A DNA stretch of 64,000 bases from Limnobacter sp. MED105. GTDB taxonomy: Bacteria > Pseudomonadota > Gammaproteobacteria > Burkholderiales > Burkholderiaceae_B. The notes beneath the pieces are model-generated. The model saw nothing but the letters and a program-made list of their open reading frames with translations. It ran no database searches and was not told where the DNA came from. Shown here one piece after another: positions 53,103 to 62,471 of the stretch. The position numbers and the translations under genes were made by a program. The stretch spans positions 1 through 64,000 of the forward strand of contig NZ_ABCT01000006.1 in the NCBI RefSeq assembly GCF_000170915.1. The letters run 5' to 3'. The number at the start of each line of letters is the position of its first letter. The stretch's first letter is position 1.

Positions 53103-54515
53103 TTGACCTCTCAATCCAACACTGTTGACCTCCCTCAAGTTGCCACAGGCCAAGGCATAGATGCCCAGCCCAGAAAGGGTTTGTCCGCACTGGCGGTAGA
53201 TGATGAGCCCGGCATGCGTCATTTTCTGGAAAAGGCGCTGGAGACACGTTTTGCCCGTGTAGACACTGCTGGTTCTGTTGAAATGGCCCAAGCCTTGTTC
53301 GACAGCCATGACTACAGCACGGTGGTGCTGGATGTGAGCCTACCTGGAAAAAGCGGTCTGCAATGGCTGAACGAGTTGCGCCAAGGTGGTTATGAGGGCG
53401 ACGTGATCCTGATTACCGGCTACGCCGACATGGACACTGCGATTGGCGCGTTGCGAGCAGGCGCGCAAGATTTTCTGCAAAAACCATTTCGGATTGACCA
53501 GCTTTGGTACGCACTTGATCGCGCCGCAGATCAAAATCGTTTAAAGCGTGAAAACTTTGTATTGAAGAGGGCCGTATCTAACCTGCAGCAAAACGAGCAG
53601 GTGATGGTGGGTGAAAGCCCGATCGTACGTCAGCTTCGAAAGCTCGTGGCCAAGGTGGCCCCCACCGACTCAACCGTCTTGCTCACCGGCGAATCTGGCT
53701 CAGGCAAAGAAGTGTTGGCGCGAACGCTACATGGAATGAGCTTGCGCAGCGAACGTCCTTTTGTGCCGATCAACTGTGGTGCGATTTCCCCAGAATTGAT
53801 TGAAAGCGAGTTGTTTGGTCATGCCAAGGGTGCATTCACGGGTGCCAATGAGTCCCATCAGGGCTTGTTCTACTATGCGCAAGGTGGCACCTTGTTTCTC
53901 GACGAAATTGGCGAGTTGCCGCTCAGCATGCAAACCAAGTTGTTGCGCGTTCTTGAAGACCGGCGCATTCGCCCAGTGGGCAGTACCAAGGAAGTGGATG
54001 TAGACGTTCGCATCGTGGCTGCCACCAACGTGAATCTGGATGTTGAGGTAAAGCGCGGACGCTTCCGGCAAGACTTGTATTATCGCTTGCAGGTCATGCC
54101 GATTGAAATGCCACCATTGCGTAGCCGCCCCGAAGACATTGAGCTTTTGGCCAACTATTTCATTAAGGTGTTTGCCAAAAAGCTACGCATCGATCCCTTA
54201 AAAATAAGCCCGGACATGTTGGCTCGTCTTCAAGCGTATGAATGGCCAGGCAACGTGCGAGAGCTACGTAACTTCATTGAGCGCTCATTGATTTTGGGTT
54301 ATTTCCCCAAAGAAGATTTGCCTTTGAATTTGGATCTCGATGAGCGGGAGCACACCGCCGAGGACCCTCAGAACGAGTCGCTTGAACAAGTTGAAAAGAC
54401 CCACATTCTTCGCGTACTGAATGCCTGCAGTGGCAATAAATCCGAGGCAGCACGCCGCTTGGGCGTGTCCCGAAAAACGCTTGAACGAAAGTGCATGGCG
54501 TGGAGCCAAGAATAG
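53103..54515 (+). CDS. Sigma-54-dependent response regulator, NtrC family
   Basis: 470-residue activator. Receiver domain (about 27-145): acidic pair D33/D34, phosphoacceptor D77 in VVLDVSLPG, and LQKPF. AAA+ domain with Walker A GESGSGKE, GAFTGA (sigma-54 contact) and LFLDEIGELPLSMQ. Fis-type HTH at the C-terminus (NKSEAARRLGVSRKTLERK). The start is uncertain: the only in-frame start after an upstream stop is TTG at 53103, with a poor site, followed by a Q/T-rich stretch. It overlaps the kinase gene by 25 bp. Input signal unknown. Confidence 0.9.
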   Translation: MTSQSNTVDLPQVATGQGIDAQPRKGLSALAVDDEPGMRHFLEKALETRFARVDTAGSVEMAQALFDSHDYSTVVLDVSLPGKSGLQWLNELRQGGYEGDVILITGYADMDTAIGALRAGAQDFLQKPFRIDQLWYALDRAADQNRLKRENFVLKRAVSNLQQNEQVMVGESPIVRQLRKLVAKVAPTDSTVLLTGESGSGKEVLARTLHGMSLRSERPFVPINCGAISPELIESELFGHAKGAFTGANESHQGLFYYAQGGTLFLDEIGELPLSMQTKLLRVLEDRRIRPVGSTKEVDVDVRIVAATNVNLDVEVKRGRFRQDLYYRLQVMPIEMPPLRSRPEDIELLANYFIKVFAKKLRIDPLKISPDMLARLQAYEWPGNVRELRNFIERSLILGYFPKEDLPLNLDLDEREHTAEDPQNESLEQVEKTHILRVLNACSGNKSEAARRLGVSRKTLERKCMAWSQE

Positions 54516-56662
54516 GTCAGCGGCCGTTTCCGCCTCGCGGGCATTTTTGGCCCAGCCACTGGACTGTTAAAACCAAACTGGTTGTTACAGCCTGTATTCC
54601 TTTGCTGGTCCTGATTCCAATTGTGGCCATGCTGGTTTGGTCGGCTGGGCAGGCCGCTTATACAAAAATTCTGATTTCAAAAGTGCGCAGTGATTTGGTG
54701 CTTGCGCAGCAAGAGTTCACCAATGTGCAGGAGAGTAGATCACAGGCTTTGAAAGCCTGGTCTGAAAGCGCTTACCTTCGAAGTTTGCTGAGTCAGCGGG
54801 GCGGTAAACTGAACAACAAAGACTTGCAGGCTCAAGCTGAGCGACTCGGTTTTGCTTACTTGCGTTTGATCAGTCCAACCGGAATGGTGTTGAGTTCGTT
54901 TCCCTCACGCTTGCCGTACATGCTTGATCCTGAGGTGCAAAAGTCGGTGAAGTTCCGCGAGTCGGGCAGTTACACCGTATTGTTGTCGAATAAAGAGCTG
55001 ATGGATATCTCGCCTGATCTAGCCTCTCGCGCTGTTCAGGCGATCATTCCCACATCCAACGCCACGCCATCACCCAAAAGTGCTGAAGATCGTGGCTTGG
55101 TCGTTCAGGTTTTGCAACCTGTGTTTAACGATGGAAACATGTTGGGTTACCTGGAGGGCGGGCTGCTGTTAAACGGCAACCTGGGCTTGGTGGATGAAAT
55201 CAATAACCTGATTTATTCGCCGAATACTTTGCTGGAGGGTTCCATTGGCACTACCACCATTTTTCTGGAGGATGTGCGCGTGGCGACTACAGTTCGTCGC
55301 GACGGCGAATCGCGTGCGCTGGGCACTCGAGTGTCCGATGTGGTTCGGCAAAGCGTCTTGGGCCGTGGAGAGGTATGGCTGGAGCGCGCATTTGTCGTGA
55401 ACGACTGGTACGTAGCCGCTTACGCGCCGCTGCTTAGCCCGGAAGGTGCCCGAATCGGTATGTTCTATGTGGGTTTTTTGGAGGCCCCCTATGCCAACAT
55501 AAAAACCCAGTTGCTCATTTTGTTTTTGTTGGCTGTGGGCGCCGCCATGGTGTTGGGCGCCATGATGGTGGTGCGTTTGACATCCGGAATTTTTTATCCC
55601 CTTCGCCGCATGAATTACATCATGAGCCTGCAGGAACGTGGGGATACTGCAGCCCGAGTGGGTGATCTTCGCCGTGAAGACGAATTTGCTGACCTTGCCA
55701 ATCATTTTGATGCCTTGCTGGATCAGTTGGATGCACGACGCAGCGAACTACTTGGATTGAATGAGCAACTGGATGAGCGAGTACGGCAGCGAACCGCCGA
55801 CTTGCAGGCCGCCAATCAAAAACTGCATCAGGCGGTGGAGCAGTTGTTGGCCTCAGAAAAGCTGGCAGCCTTGGGGCAATTGACTGCCGGTATTGCGCAT
55901 GAATTCAACAATCCGTTGGCAATTATGATGGGGCATCTGGATTTGATCCGAATGACCTTGAACGATCCAGAAAGCCTGAAAACAGTGCGTTTGCTGGATG
56001 AGCAAGTACACCGCATGCGTAATATCGTACAAAAGCTGCTGCAGTTTTGCCGGCCAGATGAATACGCTTCCTATACCGAAGAAATCAATGTCAATGAAAT
56101 CATTCAGGACAGCATTTTGTTTGTTCGGAATGAAATTGACATGGCCCGTGCGCAATTGAAGTTTGATTTCTCGGCACAACAAACCGTTCAAATCAGCAAA
56201 ACTGAATTGCAGCAAGTCATGGTGAATTTGTTGATCAATGCAACCCATGCTCTGGAAGGACAGTTCGATGCGCAGTTTGCCGCATTGAACGAGGGCCCCA
56301 CCATTTCAATAAAAACTGCCGACGTTCGTCTAAGTGACGGTCAGCCCGCAGTGCAGATTCTGGTGCAAAACAACGGCGAAGCAATTCCCCCGGATCGTCT
56401 GCAGCTTATTTTTAAAATGTTTTACACCAGCAAACAGGCGGGTCGCGGAACAGGTCTGGGTCTGCCTGTGTCGCGTATGCTGGTACAACGTTATGGCGGT
56501 GATTTGTGGGCCACTAGCCCGGTAGTGCCGGAAGTTGAGCCACAATTCGGTGCATGTTTTGAAATTGTATTGCGTTGCAAGGCTCGCCCGTCCGCAGATA
56601 TTTTGAAAGAAACAGGTCAACAACTTTTGTTGATTGAAAAGCAACTGTCAGAAGGAAACTGA
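54491..56662 (+). CDS. Membrane sensor histidine kinase (partner of the sigma-54 regulator)
   Basis: 723-residue sensor. TM1 about 33-55, a periplasmic double-Cache-type sensor (about 60-335, with LRLISPTGMVLSSFPSR), TM2 about 338-360, HAMP, coiled coil (RSELLGLNEQLDERVRQRT), HisKA with H470 in TAGIAHEFNNPLAIMMGH, and HATPase_c (NLLINATHALEG, GRGTGLGLPVSRML). It should phosphorylate the regulator encoded just upstream. The GTG start lies inside the regulator gene; a second GTG three codons on is also possible. Sensors of this design often detect organic acids. Confidence 0.9.
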   Translation: MHGVEPRIGQRPFPPRGHFWPSHWTVKTKLVVTACIPLLVLIPIVAMLVWSAGQAAYTKILISKVRSDLVLAQQEFTNVQESRSQALKAWSESAYLRSLLSQRGGKLNNKDLQAQAERLGFAYLRLISPTGMVLSSFPSRLPYMLDPEVQKSVKFRESGSYTVLLSNKELMDISPDLASRAVQAIIPTSNATPSPKSAEDRGLVVQVLQPVFNDGNMLGYLEGGLLLNGNLGLVDEINNLIYSPNTLLEGSIGTTTIFLEDVRVATTVRRDGESRALGTRVSDVVRQSVLGRGEVWLERAFVVNDWYVAAYAPLLSPEGARIGMFYVGFLEAPYANIKTQLLILFLLAVGAAMVLGAMMVVRLTSGIFYPLRRMNYIMSLQERGDTAARVGDLRREDEFADLANHFDALLDQLDARRSELLGLNEQLDERVRQRTADLQAANQKLHQAVEQLLASEKLAALGQLTAGIAHEFNNPLAIMMGHLDLIRMTLNDPESLKTVRLLDEQVHRMRNIVQKLLQFCRPDEYASYTEEINVNEIIQDSILFVRNEIDMARAQLKFDFSAQQTVQISKTELQQVMVNLLINATHALEGQFDAQFAALNEGPTISIKTADVRLSDGQPAVQILVQNNGEAIPPDRLQLIFKMFYTSKQAGRGTGLGLPVSRMLVQRYGGDLWATSPVVPEVEPQFGACFEIVLRCKARPSADILKETGQQLLLIEKQLSEGN

Positions 56663-56663
56663 A

Positions 56664-57164
56664 GTGCCCAAGGTGTTTGGCTTTGCCGGATTCTCCGGCG
56701 TGGGTAAAACCACATTGATTGAACAGCTTTTGCCTATTTTGATTGGCGAGGGCGTCCGGGTGTCTGTCATTAAACACGCGCATCATGATTTTGACATCGA
56801 CCGGCCCGGCAAAGACTCCTACAGACATCGAGAAGCGGGTGCCTATGAAGTACTGATTACCGCGAACAAACGTTGGGTGTTAATGCACGAGTTGCGCAAC
56901 GAAGAGGAGCCTACACTCGAGGAGCAACTTGAAAAACTGTCGCCTTGTGACCTGGTTATTGTTGAAGGATTTAAGCGGGCAGATATTCCTAAAATTGAAA
57001 TTTGGCGCGAGGCCAATGGCAAGCCGATGTTGTATCCTCAAGACCCGAACATTATTGCGGTCGCCTGCGACAATGAAATTGAATGTCGCGGCTTGCCAGT
57101 GCTTCCCTTGAATGACCCGGCATCGATTGCGAAATTTATATTGAAACGGTTTGTGAATGATTGA
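56664..57164 (+). CDS. mobB: Molybdopterin-guanine dinucleotide biosynthesis adapter MobB
   Basis: 166-residue GTP-binding protein that helps MobA attach GMP to molybdopterin. P-loop GFSGVGKTTLIEQLL, VIKHAHHDFDIDRPGKDSYRHREAGA (about 37-62), and DLVIVEGFKRADIPKIEI. GTG start one base after the kinase stop, with AAGGA upstream. Overlaps moeA by 8 bp. Confidence 0.94.
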   Translation: MPKVFGFAGFSGVGKTTLIEQLLPILIGEGVRVSVIKHAHHDFDIDRPGKDSYRHREAGAYEVLITANKRWVLMHELRNEEEPTLEEQLEKLSPCDLVIVEGFKRADIPKIEIWREANGKPMLYPQDPNIIAVACDNEIECRGLPVLPLNDPASIAKFILKRFVND

Positions 57165-58377
57165 TTTGAATGATCTGCTTGAGCAGGTGTGGCCGATTGC
57201 CGCCCAGCAGGCAACACCGACTGAGTACGTCAGTTTGAACGTTGCGCTTAACCGGGTTTTGGCGCAGGACATTCTCTCCAGTTTGAATGTACCGCAACAC
57301 GACAACAGTGGTATGGATGGGTATGCAGTTCGTCGTGCGGATATTCAGCCTTCCTCATGCTATCAGGTATCACAACGCGTGCCGGCGGGTGCCTCACCCC
57401 AGCCCTTGCAGCCCGGTACCGTGGCGCGAATATTTACCGGTGCGCCAATTCCGCCCGGCGCAGATTCCGTGGTGATGCAGGAAGATGTTGTGGTGAATGA
57501 CGAAGCCAGCGTAACGTTCAACGCCACGCCAAGGCTTGGGCAGTGGATACGGCGAACTGGCGAAGACATTGCCACAGGGCAGGTGGTATTGGCCAAAGGC
57601 ACCCGCCTGGATGCGATTCACGTGGGTTTGCTCGCTTCGATTGGTGTATCAACCGTGTTGGTTAGCAAGCGCCTGAAAGTGGGGGTCATGGTTACTGGCA
57701 GCGAGCTTCAAAGTCCTGGTCAGGTTTTACAGCCCGGTCAAATTTACAATTCCAACGAGTATGTGTGGTGCGGTCTTCTTGAATCGATGAATGTTGAGGT
57801 GCGCTCAGTGGGTATCGTTCCTGACAACCTCGAGGCCACATGCTCTGCGTTTCAGTCCCTGGCCGATTGCGATGCTGTCATCAGCTCGGGTGGGGTGTCG
57901 GTGGGCGAAGAAGACCACGTGAAACCGGCGATTGAGAAAGTAGGGCAGTTGCGCTCATGGAAAGTGGCGATGAAGCCCGGCAAGCCGATTGCATTTGGCC
58001 ACATCAATCGCCAGGGTGGCGGGCAAAGCTGGTTTTTCGGATTGCCTGGTAACCCGGTGTCCAGCGCTGTTGCTTTTCAATTGATTGTGAAGCCTTTTTT
58101 GGGTTTGCTGGAAGGGCAAACCCGAGAAAAAGTCGATTGGCGTTCGCGCACAAGAAAGGTTCAGGCCGAATTTGCCTGGCCTACGCCTGATTCTCGCCGA
58201 GAGGAGTTTTTACGCGCAGATGTACAATCGGACAAAGCAAAATTATTTGAAAACCAGAGCTCGGGTGTATTAACCTCGCTGGCCAGATCCACCGGCTTGA
58301 TCCGGCTGGCCAAAGGACAGCGAGTCAACCCAGGTGACTGGGTTGATTACGTGGCGTATCAGGATTTGATGAGATGA
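57157..58377 (+). CDS. moeA: Molybdopterin molybdenumtransferase MoeA
   Basis: 406-residue enzyme inserting molybdate into adenylated molybdopterin. VPQHDNSGMDGYAVR, RVPAGASPQPLQPGTVARIFTGAP (about 70-93), GADSVVMQED, VTGSELQSPGQ, SSGGVSVGEEDHVKPAIEKVG, KPGKPIAFG and GLPGNPVSSAVAFQL. Overlaps mobB and, by ATGA, moaD. Confidence 0.96.
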   Translation: MIDLNDLLEQVWPIAAQQATPTEYVSLNVALNRVLAQDILSSLNVPQHDNSGMDGYAVRRADIQPSSCYQVSQRVPAGASPQPLQPGTVARIFTGAPIPPGADSVVMQEDVVVNDEASVTFNATPRLGQWIRRTGEDIATGQVVLAKGTRLDAIHVGLLASIGVSTVLVSKRLKVGVMVTGSELQSPGQVLQPGQIYNSNEYVWCGLLESMNVEVRSVGIVPDNLEATCSAFQSLADCDAVISSGGVSVGEEDHVKPAIEKVGQLRSWKVAMKPGKPIAFGHINRQGGGQSWFFGLPGNPVSSAVAFQLIVKPFLGLLEGQTREKVDWRSRTRKVQAEFAWPTPDSRREEFLRADVQSDKAKLFENQSSGVLTSLARSTGLIRLAKGQRVNPGDWVDYVAYQDLMR

Positions 58378-58631
58378 AAGTAAAAGTGCGGTTTTTTGCC
58401 AGTTTGAAAGAACAGTTAGGGCAAGACAGCTTAGAGGTAAATGCGGCGTTTTCACCAGCAACTGTGGCGGGTTTGCGTGCGCATTTGTGCGCCGAGTATC
58501 CTGGTTTTGCCAAGGCCATTGCCGAGGTCGGGCGTCTGCGTGCCGCTGTTGATCAAGATATGGCTGACGATGAAACACCAGTAGGCGAGCAGGCTGAAGT
58601 CGCTTTTTTCCCGCCGGTGACAGGGGGTTAA
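58374..58631 (+). CDS. moaD: Molybdopterin synthase small subunit MoaD
   Basis: 85-residue ubiquitin-fold sulphur carrier. KVKVRFFASLKEQLGQDSLEV at the start and the C-terminal FFPPVTGG, whose last Gly is thiocarboxylated. Coupled to moeA by a 4-bp overlap and one base from moaE. Confidence 0.95.
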   Translation: MKVKVRFFASLKEQLGQDSLEVNAAFSPATVAGLRAHLCAEYPGFAKAIAEVGRLRAAVDQDMADDETPVGEQAEVAFFPPVTGG

Positions 58632-58632
58632 A

Positions 58633-59100
58633 ATGAAACGTTCCAAGGTGTTGGTTCAAGAGGCAGACTTTGATGTGACCGAAGAAATTCGTTGGCTTCG
58701 CCAGGGTTTGCCTGAGATTGGTGCAGTGGCTACCTTCATTGGCACCGTACGCGACATCAACGAAAACAGCGCTGTAAGTGCCATGACACTGGAACATTAT
58801 CCGGGCATGACTGAAAAAGCCCTTGAAAATATTCTGCAGGTGGCTGATGCGCGGTTCGACATTACCTCGGCGATGATCATTCACCGTGTGGGCCCCCTGT
58901 ATCCCGAGGATCAAATCGTGTTTGCCGCGGCCACCAGCGAACATCGTCAGCAGGCCTTTCTGGCTTGCGAGTTCATGATGGACTATCTGAAAACCGAGGC
59001 CCCTTTCTGGAAAAAAGAGGACACGCCTGAGGGCTCTCGCTGGGTGTCGGCTCGCGACAGCGACGACTCTGCCAAAGAGCGTTGGGAGCAAGCCCAGTGA
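58633..59100 (+). CDS. moaE: Molybdopterin synthase large subunit MoaE
   Basis: 155-residue catalytic subunit of molybdopterin synthase. GAVATFIGTVRDINEN, LEHYPGMTEKALENIL, IIHRVGPLYPEDQIVFAA, SEHRQQAFLACEFMMDYLKTEAPFWKKE with the active-site lysines. The stop overlaps the crcB GTG (GTGA). Together with moeA-moaD this is the last part of the Moco operon. Confidence 0.96.
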   Translation: MKRSKVLVQEADFDVTEEIRWLRQGLPEIGAVATFIGTVRDINENSAVSAMTLEHYPGMTEKALENILQVADARFDITSAMIIHRVGPLYPEDQIVFAAATSEHRQQAFLACEFMMDYLKTEAPFWKKEDTPEGSRWVSARDSDDSAKERWEQAQ

Positions 59101-59480
59101 ATGCGTTTAATGCACTTGCAGTATTTATAGGGGCTGGCTTGGGCGGAGTGGGGCGGTATGGGCTTGGCCTGTTGTTGGTTCAGCCCGCGTGGTTGCCGTT
59201 TCAAATAGGCACTTTAATGGCCAACCTGATTGGTGGTTTTGTCGCGGGTGTGTTGTTTTCAGTGTTGGGGCCAGCTTGGCTGAAGGCTAATCCGCTCGGA
59301 CTCTTTCTGATGACAGGCGTATTGGGTGGGTTAACCACGTTCTCCGCCTTCACCGCCGAAGGAGCCAATCTGCTATTGGACAAGCCCCTGCTGGCTCTGG
59401 GTCATGCCCTCGTTCATGTGTTGGGTTGTCTGGCTGCATTCTTGTTGGCCGGAAAGTTGTTTGGTCTTTTCGGCCAATAA
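59097..59480 (+). CDS. crcB: Fluoride channel CrcB/Fluc
   Basis: 127-residue dual-topology fluoride channel with four membrane helices. GAGLGGVGRYGLGLL, GTLMANLIGGFVAG (the conserved Asn), GVLGGLTTFSAFTAE (the Phe box and Thr/Ser). It lets F- leave the cell. GTG start with GGGAG eight bases upstream; the GTGA overlap with moaE means it is translated with the Moco genes. No fluoride riboswitch is seen in front, so it is probably constitutive. Confidence 0.93.
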   Translation: MNAFNALAVFIGAGLGGVGRYGLGLLLVQPAWLPFQIGTLMANLIGGFVAGVLFSVLGPAWLKANPLGLFLMTGVLGGLTTFSAFTAEGANLLLDKPLLALGHALVHVLGCLAAFLLAGKLFGLFGQ

Positions 59481-59501
59481 AAATAGCGATCATCACGCTG
59501 T

Positions 59502-59969
59502 TTAATGTTGTTCCCATGGCAAGCCGTGGAAACGCCAGCCGTTCACACTTGAACGTTGGTGAAAATCGTTCTTGTCGCCTTCAAATCCTTCAAGCACATT
59601 GATCGCAAACTCAAAACCGTGCTTGGCTGCCAGCGCTGCTGCATGATGTGATCGGGCCCCACTACGACAGATGAAAAGTACTGGTTGGTGTTTCTCGACC
59701 CTTGCCTCAATTTGAGCAATGAAATCGGGATTGCGTATGCCATCGGGATAGTTATTCCACTCGACGTGAAATGATCGGTCTTCTGAAAAACTTACCTGTC
59801 CAACCCAGTCCAGTTCGGCATCGGTTCGCACATCGATCAACACGGCGTTCTCGTCGATATTCAGTAGTTCCCATGCCTCTTTGGGGGTTAAAGCACCCAA
59901 ATAGCCCAGTCCTTTTTCAGAGGCGTAACTTTTCGCCAAGTCGATCAATTGTTGTGAAGTGGATGACAT
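59502..59969 (-). CDS. Rhodanese-domain protein
   Basis: 155-residue single-domain rhodanese. ALTPKEAWELLNIDENAVLIDVRT, VGQVSFSEDRSFHVEW, and active-site Cys in LFICRSGARSHHAA, followed by NVLEGFEGD. Likely a cytosolic sulphur transferase or thiosulphate:cyanide type enzyme. Start at the ATG giving MSSTSQQLI; a longer in-frame start is not supported. Convergent with crcB and divergent from glnA. Confidence 0.88.
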   Translation of the reverse strand: MSSTSQQLIDLAKSYASEKGLGYLGALTPKEAWELLNIDENAVLIDVRTDAELDWVGQVSFSEDRSFHVEWNNYPDGIRNPDFIAQIEARVEKHQPVLFICRSGARSHHAAALAAKHGFEFAINVLEGFEGDKNDFHQRSSVNGWRFHGLPWEQH

Positions 59970-60047
59970 GAAAGAGTGTTCGCAAGTGATTTTATTGTTG
60001 AGTATATTGTAATACAAGCATGTGATCGATTAGGCAAAATACTAATC

Positions 60048-60084
60048 TGCACGATAATGGTGCGTAGTGCACTGTTATGGTGCA
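60048..60084 (+). promoter_or_regulatory. Two NtrC-binding sites (enhancer of glnA)
   Basis: Site 1 TGCAC-gataatg-GTGCG (60048-60064) and site 2 TGCAC-tgttatg-GTGCA (60068-60084), both close to the NtrC consensus, starting exactly 20 bp apart (two helical turns). They lie about 65-100 bp ahead of the sigma-54 -24 element. The remaining part of the 59970-60305 gap holds AT-rich sequence and nothing else clear. Confidence 0.8.
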
Positions 60085-60146
60085 AAAGAATTGAGGATGC
60101 TTCAAGATCGTCTGTCGAGAGCCTTGATTTAAGGTCGGTCTCAAGT

Positions 60147-60162
60147 TGGTATGGTCTTTGCT
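60147..60162 (+). promoter_or_regulatory. Sigma-54 promoter of glnA
   Basis: TGGTAT-ggtct-TTGCT: GG at 60148-60149 and GC at 60160-60161 with the required 10-bp gap. Transcript start is expected near 60173, 130 bp before the glnA ATG. Confidence 0.8.
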
Positions 60163-60305
60163 TTATCACTCCACGTCGAAGATTGAATTCGCGCTGAGCG
60201 TCATATATAGCGGTATCGAACGTGCTATTGTTTCGCTTAAATCGAAGAGTTCAACTCAAATTTTTTTTAGATCACTATTCCACCTCACGTACCAGGAGAT
60301 TTTCA

Positions 60306-61718
60306 ATGGCGACCGCCCAAGATGTAATGAAGATGGTTGCGGAAAATGAAGTGAAGTTTGTTGACTTCCGCTTCACCGACACCAAAGGCAAAGAACAGCA
60401 CGTGTCTGTGCCAGTTAAGATGTTTGACGAAGACAAGTTCGAGTCTGGCCACGCATTCGACGGCTCTTCCATCGCCGGCTGGAAAGGCATTGAAGCCTCT
60501 GACATGCTGTTGATGCCTGATCCTGATACAGCTCGCATGGACCCATTCCGTGAAGAGCCGACACTGATTTTGACCTGTGACGTAATCGAGCCAACTGACG
60601 GCAAGGGTTACGACCGCGATCCACGCTCCATCGCACGTCGCGCTGAAGCCTACCTGAAGTCCTCTGGCCTGGGCGACACTGCCTACTTCGGTCCAGAACC
60701 CGAATTCTTCATTTTCGACAGCATCACCTGGGGTGATGAAATGTCTGGCTGTTTCTTCAAGATCAAGTCTGAAGAAGCTGCATGGTCTACCGGCATCGAT
60801 TACGAGCACGGTAACCTGGGTCACCGTCCCACAGTGAAAGGTGGTTACTTCCCAGTGTCCCCAACCGATTCATTCCAGGACATCCGTTCTGAAATGTGTC
60901 TGTTGCTGGAACAGCAGGGCGTACCGGTTGAAGTGCACCACCACGAAGTGGCTGGCGCTGGTCAAAACGAAATCGGCACCATGTTCTCTACGCTGACAAA
61001 GCGCGCTGACTGGACACAGATTTTGAAGTACACCGTATGGAACGTTGCTGCCAGCTATGGCAAAACAGCCACCTTCATGCCCAAGCCAATGTGGGGTGAC
61101 AACGGTTCCGGCATGCACGTTCACCAGTCAGTCTGGAAAGATGGCGTGAACCTGTTTGCAGGCAATGGCTATGCAGGCTTGTCTGATTTCGCCTTGTACT
61201 ACATCGGCGGTATCATCAAGCACGCCCGTGCCCTGAACGCGATCACCAACCCATCGACCAACTCCTACAAGCGTTTGGTACCTGGCTACGAAGCACCGGT
61301 CAAGTTGGCTTACTCCGCCAAGAACCGTTCTGCTTCCATTCGCATTCCACACGTGGCCAACCCCAAGGGTCGCCGTATTGAGGCGCGTTTCCCGGATCCC
61401 ATGGCCAACCCATACCTGGCATTCTCTGCCTTGTTGATGGCTGGTCTGGACGGTGTTCAGAACAAGATTCACCCAGGTGAAGCAGCAACAAAGAACCTGT
61501 ACGACTTGCCACCAGAAGAAGACGCATTGGTACCAACCGTGTGTCACAGCCTCGAGCAGGCTTTGGAAGCCCTGCAGGCTGACAATGAGTTCTTGACTCG
61601 TGGTGGCGTGTTCAGCAAGGAAATGATCGATGCATACATCGACTTGAAGATGGAAGAAGTTCAGCGCATGCGCATGACTCCACACCCCATCGAATACGAT
61701 ATGTACTACGGCCTGTAA
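60306..61718 (+). CDS. glnA: Glutamine synthetase type I
   Basis: 470-residue dodecameric [82 protein letters not shown], and the adenylylation Tyr in NLYDLPPEE (near residue 399). It fixes ammonia into glutamine. ATG with AGGAG upstream. Driven by a sigma-54 promoter with tandem NtrC sites; its regulators ntrB and ntrC follow. Confidence 0.98.
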   Translation: MATAQDVMKMVAENEVKFVDFRFTDTKGKEQHVSVPVKMFDEDKFESGHAFDGSSIAGWKGIEASDMLLMPDPDTARMDPFREEPTLILTCDVIEPTDGKGYDRDPRSIARRAEAYLKSSGLGDTAYFGPEPEFFIFDSITWGDEMSGCFFKIKSEEAAWSTGIDYEHGNLGHRPTVKGGYFPVSPTDSFQDIRSEMCLLLEQQGVPVEVHHHEVAGAGQNEIGTMFSTLTKRADWTQILKYTVWNVAASYGKTATFMPKPMWGDNGSGMHVHQSVWKDGVNLFAGNGYAGLSDFALYYIGGIIKHARALNAITNPSTNSYKRLVPGYEAPVKLAYSAKNRSASIRIPHVANPKGRRIEARFPDPMANPYLAFSALLMAGLDGVQNKIHPGEAATKNLYDLPPEEDALVPTVCHSLEQALEALQADNEFLTRGGVFSKEMIDAYIDLKMEEVQRMRMTPHPIEYDMYYGL

Positions 61719-61746
61719 TTTAGACCGCATGCATTGATCGAATGTG

Positions 61747-61785
61747 AAAATGGCCCTGTACTGATTAAGTGCAGGGCCATTTTTC
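61747..61785 (+). terminator. Intrinsic terminator after glnA
   Basis: aaaatggccctgta pairs with tgcagggccattttt over a short loop, followed by T-rich sequence. Separates glnA from the ntrB branch, allowing high glnA and low ntrBC expression. Confidence 0.85.
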
Positions 61786-61907
61786 ATTTTCAGTTATTTG
61801 TAAAGGATCTACCCCGTCTGGTATCAGCACTCGCCTTCCGTGGGGAGGGGTTGCGCAAGGGGATCAAGTATCATGAAAGTCGTCCGGAATTTTTTAGAGA
61901 TGCAATC

Positions 61908-62435
61908 ATGGTGAAGTCGAGCCTTATTCAATATCCACTCATCGTCTTGTTGTCAGGGCTACTTGTTGTGCCCAAGGCGTACGCCAAAGGAACCGAGATG
62001 TTTGTGTGTACCGGTGCAGACGGCGTGCGGACTTATCAAAACTCGGACGGTGGTGATGGTTGTGTTCCCTTGAACCTGAATCCAATTACTGTGGTACCTG
62101 CTCCGCGCTCAGCCTCGAAGAGTGGCGGTATTTCTGACCCAGTCTCGGCTGGCGGGTCAGGGCGACGAGCCACAGCGGCCTATGACAATCGATCGGCCGC
62201 AGATTTCAATGCCAAAGATGATCGAATGAAAATTTTGCAAGAAGAATTGCGCATTGAAGAAAGCAAATTGAAGTCTTTGCAAGACGAATACAAAAAAGGT
62301 CAACCTGATCGTTTGGGCAGTGAGAAAAATTATCAAAAATATTTGGACCGGGTTTCGCGATTGGAACAAGAAATCATGGTGACCAATGACAATATTGAAA
62401 TACTTAAAACTGAATTGATCCGGCTGTCAAAATAG
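61908..62435 (+). CDS. Secreted DUF4124-like protein between glnA and ntrB
   Basis: 175-residue exported protein. Signal peptide MVKSSLIQYPLIVLLSGLLV ending AYA. N-terminal mature FVCTGADGVRTYQNSDGGDGC is a DUF4124-like Cys-containing segment, then a Ser/Gly linker, and a long coiled coil (about 105-175: ILQEELRIEESKLKSLQDEYKK). Genes of this kind recur between glnA and ntrB in Burkholderiales. Role unknown. Start set at the Met that begins the signal. Confidence 0.72.
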   Translation: MVKSSLIQYPLIVLLSGLLVVPKAYAKGTEMFVCTGADGVRTYQNSDGGDGCVPLNLNPITVVPAPRSASKSGGISDPVSAGGSGRRATAAYDNRSAADFNAKDDRMKILQEELRIEESKLKSLQDEYKKGQPDRLGSEKNYQKYLDRVSRLEQEIMVTNDNIEILKTELIRLSK

Positions 62436-62471
62436 AGATATTGAAACCAGTCGTATCGCTACGAGGACGAA

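Noticed and set aside
58270-59091. 273-codon open frame opposite moeA-moaE
   Set aside because: Covers three overlapping Moco genes on the other strand; not plausible.
59970-60305. Riboswitch or extra small gene in the glnA leader gap
   Set aside because: The region is explained by NtrC sites and a sigma-54 promoter; short frames there have no ribosome site.
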